This document shows positions 60,925 to 64,000 of a stretch of DNA of 64,000 bases, piece by piece. The DNA is from Thelephora terrestris (lineage: Eukaryota > Basidiomycota > Agaricomycetes > Thelephorales > Thelephoraceae): positions 434,001-498,000 of the forward strand of contig WIUZ02000017.1 of NCBI GenBank assembly GCA_015956445.1. The letters are read 5' to 3'. The notes under the pieces are model-generated. The model was not told where the DNA came from. It saw only the letters and a list, made by a program, of their open reading frames with translations, and ran no database searches. Positions within the stretch are counted from its first letter, which is position 1. Every line of letters starts with the position of its first letter. Made by a program: the position numbers and the translations under genes.

Positions 60925-61421
60925 CACGAATAGATGTAGGACGCGTCAAGGTACGCGACAAATGACCTCAGGCTTCTGCCTGGATTTCGAGGTCTGTTGT
61001 GAGCTCCTTCGGCAAACCCCGATCAGGCTCTCCGGTCGGTGGGGAAGAGCGGCGACTTGGGCGCACGCGGCTGGCGACATATCCACGACGGACGCAATAT
61101 TATTGACGTTTTCCGGCCTGCGGGAATCTAATGTGTTACATGTGGCCGACCAAGTACGGTGATGGGATTGATCTTGATTCTGTTCGGCCTCGGAGGTGTT
61201 TGATGTCGGTTGCTGCACACAGCCTGCAAGCTCCCAGTTCTCTGAGGATCTGAGGGTGAAGACGAGTTGCGGCAATCACGACATTCGGAGGCTTGTTCTC
61301 CCCTCTCATCACCTCTCCTTTCTTCCACAGAGCTGGTCTCAACGCTGGAGCTGGCCTCTCCAGTCATTTTATTTGTATTATCCTCTAATTTCCTGGTGTG
61401 TCACTAAAAGAGGATCTTTTC
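60925..61421. other. Divergent intergenic region TRA1 / membrane protein
   Basis: 497 bp of upstream DNA shared by the two divergent genes. No conserved coding sequence or named element was recognised. Confidence 0.45.
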
Positions 61422-63676
61422 ATGGCCTGGAACATCCGTGGCCTTGAAAACCCATCCTCCGATGAGTTCTTGAACAATCCCGATCTGTAAGTGACAATTC
61501 ACTCGTCTCTCTTTCCATCCTCCGCTCTGACCAACCGCCAATCATAGCCGCCAGATAGCTGCTTTCTTCCTTGGCTGGGTTTTTATCTACAGTGTACAAA
61601 TCATCCTGTCCTCCCCTCTACTCCAGGAGGACTTTGTGCGCGCATGTTTCTCCTTTTTCTCACTCGTTACAAACCCCATCAAGAGACGACATGAATCAAA
61701 CGATGTTGAAGCACCCACTCACGCTGAACCGGCGAACGCCCCCCGGAGGTCCCCTAGACACAATACTGCATTTAACAGCTCGTCCGATATCTCTCGTCTG
61801 AAGATACAAGAGGACAATGCCTTGTTGATCACCCTGGCCCTTTGCTTCACGTGCGCAAGCGTAGCCCACTTCGCTTCTCTACTCCAATACCCTACTACTG
61901 GGAATGTCGCGTGCGGTGAGCAGGCCTCGGTTTGCGCAACCTTCTTTCGCTGATTGTGGATGAAGCGTTTGTGGTGGCATGGGGTGGCACAGCGGCACAA
62001 GCAGGAAGACTCACAGGACTTTTGATCCTCAGCCTTGAGTTGAAGAAACTTGCAGTTAGGCGCAAGGAAATCTACATCTTTTGGGTATCGCTTCTCATCC
62101 TTTTGGGTGAGCACGCCGACAATTCCCGCCCGACTGTGCTGACCCTTGCTAGGCCTTACCTTCGCCAATAACGCCGTCGCTGTCGGTACTCTCCGGTATG
62201 CAACCCCCAAGCTGTGATCCACCCATGTCTAACGTGTTGATACAGTCCTGTCCCATCGTTGCGGATCTCCTTGTGTTATCGCAGACAGTGAGGGCAACTA
62301 TTTTGTGTTAGCTAGATGCGGCCGTGAATTTGATCGGATCCCTTTCTAGCTTCGCTCCCACTGGTCTTGCTTCTTCTCTTGCGCTGATCTTGGCTGAGTT
62401 ATACCTGGTTGCCCGGTTTATTTTCCTCATTTCGTCAAAAGGTCTCGGCTGGCTCAGCCAGCTTGACTTGCTGGGTGACTCCCGGATGTCTAGAGCCCTC
62501 AGCCTCCTGTTGTTGGATGTGCTGACCATCACATCTGCCACTAAACCAACCAACCTTCTGGTAGATTTCGTCCCTTTCGCGATCGGTGCAATGGTGGTTT
62601 TGTGTGAGCCAGCTCTACCTTGAGTCTCTATCTCAGCTAACCGCGCGAATACAGTCGCATTCAACTCTGGATCACCAAAGAAGGAGAAAGAGACTGCTCC
62701 CTCGTTATGGTCATACTACCACGAAACTCGGAGGTTCGCGTTGTACCCAACTCCAGCCCCTTCGGTGGCGCCCACTCTCTCCATTCGGCGGATGTCTGAG
62801 CGTACAACACACACCACCCCACTGCCGAACACTCACTCCTCGGAACATGAGCCACCCCCGGCCCCAACGCGCTCCGCTCTCAGCCTACGTGTAGCCCTGA
62901 GGAATTTTACCACTCAAGAACAAGAAAACTCGCGAGCTGTGATCGATGGACACACCATGATCAGAGCAGAATCTCCAACGCTCTCAAGCCCAGCAACCGT
63001 ACAGTCACGCACGCGCTCCTCGGTTCTAAGGCTTTTCCACATCCGCTCCGAAAACCCTGGGACCCAAAGCGCCCGGCAATCCCTCAGAAACGGCAAACGA
63101 CCCCAAATGGCCCTATTTATCAACCCCGAGAAAGAGGTCCCTCACTTGCCGGAGAGCTCTGCCACTTCTGAGTCGGGGTATTACGCCGCTGATTCCCTTC
63201 GAATGCCTACGCCAAGGAAACGAAGCAATCGGACCAAGAGGTCTTCTACGTCCAGTGGATTGACATACATGACTCCAAATTCGCATAAGATCATACCCAG
63301 TCGACGTCCTTCGTACCTTCTCTCCCCATCGAGGTCCTTCCAGCAATCGATGGCATCGACGCCACGCACTCCGATCCCCACTTGGGAGGACATGTATCGT
63401 CAACTAGGACTGCAATTCGATCCAAGCAGTGAGATTCCTCCTGTTCCAAGCAGAAGTGATTCCCTCAATCATCAGCCCATCTCGCCCCATACGCCCTTGG
63501 TTCCTTCCATCGCGTTTATCGCAAGATTACCCATGCCGCCCCCGCCTGGGTTGACGAAGTTTCAGCCGATAACTCGACCTTCTTTATTGGCCAACACTCC
63601 GCCCGTGGAGCGAAAGAGGGGCATAAGGGGACCCCGACCCTTAGTTACGACATCGAGGCCTCGAAACAGAGCCTGA
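61422..63676 (+). CDS. Fungal multi-pass membrane protein with long cytosolic tail
   Basis: Likely exons: 61422-61486, 61548-61915, 61966-62106, about 62153-62181 or 62195, 62246-62287, 62312-62603 and 62655-63676 (about 650 aa). Hydrophobic segments suggest about seven membrane passes: QIAAFFLGWVFIYSVQIIL, LLITLALCFTCASVAHFASL, RLTGLLILSLEL, IYIFWVSLLILLG, PIVADLLVLSQT, ASSLALILAELYLVARFIFL, LLVDFVPFAIGAMVVLF. The tail of about 330 aa is S/T/P-rich with no domain (TRSALSLRVALRNF, PTWEDMYRQLGLQFDPSSEI). The junction after exon 4 does not keep phase with the obvious donor at 62195; a donor at 62181 does. A receptor-like or transporter-like role cannot be chosen from sequence. Confidence 0.65.
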
Positions 63677-64000
63677 GGGATGGTGTATAGTTCCTGGTTA
63701 GCTTATGGTTGACGCCGAGCACTCACCGATTTCGCGTAATCAATTGATTTCCTATGTGATGATACTGTATTCCGGCCACATAGCTCTCGATTCGCGTTAC
63801 CTTGCACATATAGTGCATTCAAACCCGAAGCGTGCGGTATATCCTCCCCCGGCCTTTGCCCATAGTCCCACAACTGCAAATTGCAAATACAGAGGTGATG
63901 TATGGCGCTGCATGTCGAAGCATCATCAGATTCAGCACACGATAGCCACCTCCCGCAGTACCGTGTCAAGCAAGTGTCAAGGCAAACCTGCGTGGGGCTG
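63677..64000. other. Window end, no gene seen
   Basis: 3' flank of the membrane-protein gene. A minus-strand frame (63969-63703) has no family features. Confidence 0.4.

Overview
The window is nuclear DNA of a filamentous basidiomycete, most likely an Agaricomycete. Genes are dense and lie on both strands. Almost all are split by short GT-AG introns of about 45-95 nt, with a few likely GC-AG introns and micro-exons of 13-23 nt. Several families point the same way: agaricomycete TKL kinases with an HGDLK loop, DUF6699, F-box proteins with leucine-rich tails, and CipC-like DUF3759 proteins. I see no rRNA, tRNA, CRISPR, intact transposon or prokaryotic block. All gene models were spliced by hand from the bases. 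Exon sums are multiples of three except in the last gene, where one junction does not resolve.

Left part (1-13 kb): an F-box pseudogene faces an intact F-box gene. They are followed by an AKTIP/FTS-type UBC-fold gene, the inositol pyrophosphate kinase-phosphatase VIP1/Asp1, a mitochondrial PDK/BCKDK-family kinase and Mediator subunit MED20. MED20 is head-to-head with ORC4 across 155 bp that holds an MluI cell-cycle box.

Middle (15.9-32 kb): two tandem CipC-like genes flank a broken ORC4 fragment that carries a 100-bp palindromic insertion. A patatin-type lipase in about 20 exons and a tandem pair of PUB-domain genes follow. Next is the most unusual gene of the window (30242-25091, minus strand), a protein of about 1449 aa. 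Its C-terminal two thirds are built from ten symmetric phase-1 exons. Every exon junction recreates a block of the form YPx(I/L)xI-YPxVYPxF(D/N)IYP, in which the junction codon is normally tyrosine split T|AY. The gene is divergent from the COP9 subunit CSN4.

Right part (32.8-64 kb): one open reading frame appears to fuse a GCK/STE20-type kinase to a TKL kinase. It is followed by a CTDK-I/CDK12-type kinase with an RS-rich tail, a DCAF-like WD40 gene, a DUF6699 gene and the vacuolar protease PEP4. PEP4 is head-to-head with a BRD8-like bromodomain gene that carries an AQEQ repeat. TRA1 (about 3551 aa, 19 exons) fills 11.6 kb, and a fungal multi-pass membrane protein ends the window.

Most genes are conserved housekeeping or chromatin functions: transcription (MED20, TRA1, the CTK1-like kinase, BRD8-like), replication (ORC4), ubiquitin control (CSN4, DCAF, PUB, AKTIP, F-box), and signalling or lipid metabolism. 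The candidates for something undescribed are the YP-block protein, the dual-kinase fusion and the small rearrangements around the CipC genes.
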